From Ifrita kowaldi (Eukaryota; Chordata; Aves; Passeriformes; Cinclosomatidae): a stretch of DNA of 64,000 bases. The stretch lies in the NCBI GenBank assembly GCA_013398055.1, contig VZRS01000329.1, positions 124,001-188,000 on the forward strand, in the 5' to 3' direction. Numbering within the stretch: position 1 is the stretch's first letter; each line of letters begins with the position of its first letter. The notes beneath the pieces were generated by a model. That model was given only the letters and a program-made list of their open reading frames with translations, made no database searches and was not told the DNA's origin. Shown here one piece after another: positions 62,684 to 64,000 of the stretch. A program made the position numbers and the translations under genes.

Positions 62684-63476
62684 GCTGCCCAATTTCACTG
62701 GCGACATTGACTGGCAAGGACTGGAAGACTTGTACAGTGTGAATGAAAGTGTATATGAATACAGACACAACTTTAGACTTAGTCTGGCTGACTGGACTAA
62801 TTACTTGAAGGATGTAGATAGAATGTTTGCACTGCTGAACAGTTACTACCAGCAAAATAAACCAGACCAGGATAACACTGCTCGAAGCAACGGGGACGGG
62901 GACGAATCATCCACGCCGTTCACCCTGGTGGAAATGACTTCTGCTGAGGAGTCCAGCAGCCTGACTGCAGAAGAGCTGCAGCTCATTGTGCCAACAGACT
63001 TTGCAGCCCTTGCTTTGAGCACAGTGAAAAAAAGTCAGGAGAGGAAACTTGAATTCAACAATGATATTCCTGAGAAAATTAGTTTGAATGACGCACACTG
63101 GAGAAATAGTCACCCAGCTGAAAAATGGATGGAGGATAAAGAATTGGACCGTTTGGATATGGATTTCAGTGGAAACGGCTTGGCAGAGTTGGAGTCCCGG
63201 CATAGCTTCATGCTACAGCCCATCAGCATTCCTCAAAAAGACACTCATCAGGACAGTGACACTGTGGAAGATATATTTGAAGATCAAATGTATCTTCCCA
63301 TGAGGTCTGATGAACCCTTTGTTCATCAGACTGTAAACATATCCATTAGGGATTCACCTGTCAGTACCCAGGAAGCAGGAACTTTCTTAAAAAAAACCAA
63401 ACAGAGTCTTGCAGGAGAAAGTTCACAAATCCTAAATGCAGAAGGCAGTGCCTCAGCTCCACTCTCCTTGGATTAG
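62653..63476 (+). CDS. SULF1: Alternative frame-shifted SULF1 C-terminal extension in exon 19 (274 codons)
   Basis: In the frame shifted from the normal SULF1 tail, exon 19 is open from its first base to TAG 63474-63476; its first ATG is at 62667. Direct joining of exon 17 to exon 19 gives ...L-E-T-E-D-S-Y-G-M-D-G-K... and predicts a 1,120-residue protein. Counting from that ATG, the tail begins with an ordered-looking Trp/Tyr-rich part (residues 15-62), then is long, acidic and Ser/Thr-rich, with no Cys. It has sequons at N9, N26 and N224, an acidic Ser-Gly (D-F-S-G-N-G, about 167-171), and an E-D-I-F-E-D block near 201. A chance open frame of this length in an A/T-rich 3' UTR is unlikely. 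I have a vague memory of longer SULF1 predictions with a similar tail in other vertebrates, which I cannot check. A separate gene starting at 62667 is the less likely alternative. Confidence 0.72.
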
Positions 63477-64000
63477 ATCAAGTTGCAAACCGTTAAATAA
63501 GTTCTTCCTTTTCTTATTAGCAAACTAACAAAGGTAATCACGACAACTGACATTCCATGTTTATTGTAGATATGTTTTGCAGCTAAATTGAGCCCAGTTC
63601 AGTATTTGTTTCTGTGCATTTTTTTTATTCACATGCACGTGCTCTCACTGTAATTCTCCACACTGGAAAGCAAGATTTCCAGTTTTCCATTAAAAGAAAC
63701 AGTGTTAACTTTCAAATGCAGTAGCACACTATCTGAAAGCTAACAATTATTTCTTTGAAGAGGATGTTCACGTTACTTCCGCTGTTTCCAAATGATCCCA
63801 CCACGAATGAGTGTTTCAGTTCACCCAATATGCCTGCATAATGTCTTTTTCATCAATTATTTTAACCACTGGCAATTCTTAATGCCACGCTTTCAAGTAA
63901 AATGCACTTTTAAAATCTGTATGCCATACCATTTATGCATCTAATACCTTACAGGTTCTTACTTTGCTCGTTGTCTTGTGAAATTGTGAAACCAATAAAC
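63477..64000 (+). other. SULF1: SULF1 3' UTR
   Basis: A/T-rich sequence without a coding frame follows the distal stop. For the canonical isoform the 3' UTR starts at 62684 and would include the 269-codon frame. The transcript may end just beyond the window edge, where a poly(A) signal lies. Confidence 0.7.
63994..63999 (+). terminator. SULF1: Candidate poly(A) signal AATAAA
   Basis: A canonical AATAAA lies at the last bases of the window, about 1.3 kb after the SULF1 stop. The cleavage site would lie outside. Whether it is the main or an alternative site cannot be seen here. Confidence 0.45.

Noticed and set aside
62667..63476. A stand-alone gene starting at ATG 62667
   Set aside because: The frame is open back to the exon 19 acceptor and matches the exon 17 phase exactly, so a spliced SULF1 tail explains it better than a separate gene with no promoter or signal peptide of its own.

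Overview
This window is intronic and exonic DNA of a vertebrate, almost certainly a bird. Nineteen coding exons on the + strand, all with GT-AG borders, join to one 2,604-nt reading frame of 867 codons. It encodes the secreted heparan-sulfate 6-O-endosulfatase SULF1. The protein matches what I remember of quail/chicken Sulf1 almost residue for residue. CR1 retroposon tails and two ~595-bp solo LTRs of an abundant avian ERVL-like family also point to a bird. I cannot name the species.

Layout: 1-1024 is 5' flank with two possible non-coding exons. Exons 1-8 (1025-33557) hold the signal peptide and the sulfatase domain: Asp51/Asp52, the formylglycine site Cys87 in C-C-P-S-R, and Asp316/His317. 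Exons 9-15 (34543-54976) hold the basic hydrophilic domain with furin-like sites. Exons 16-18 and the first 31 nt of exon 19 encode the Cys-rich C-terminal region ending W-D-G-W-E-G. Introns range from 85 bp to 13.6 kb. They contain a few old CR1 and MIR-like fragments, two solo LTRs, microsatellites and two GC-rich patches. No second independent gene, tRNA or rRNA was found.

The most interesting signal is at the 3' end. After the normal SULF1 stop (62681-62683), the supposed 3' UTR carries a 269-codon open frame (62667-63476) that overlaps the SULF1 tail in a different frame and looks like real protein. Exon 18 is only 34 nt, not a multiple of three. If it is skipped, exon 17 joins exon 19 exactly in that second frame. 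The predicted product is a 1,120-residue SULF1 whose last 21 residues are replaced by a 274-residue acidic, Cys-free tail with three N-glycosylation sequons. Exon 18 would thus act as a reading-frame switch, and the first 31 nt of exon 19 would be dual-coding.
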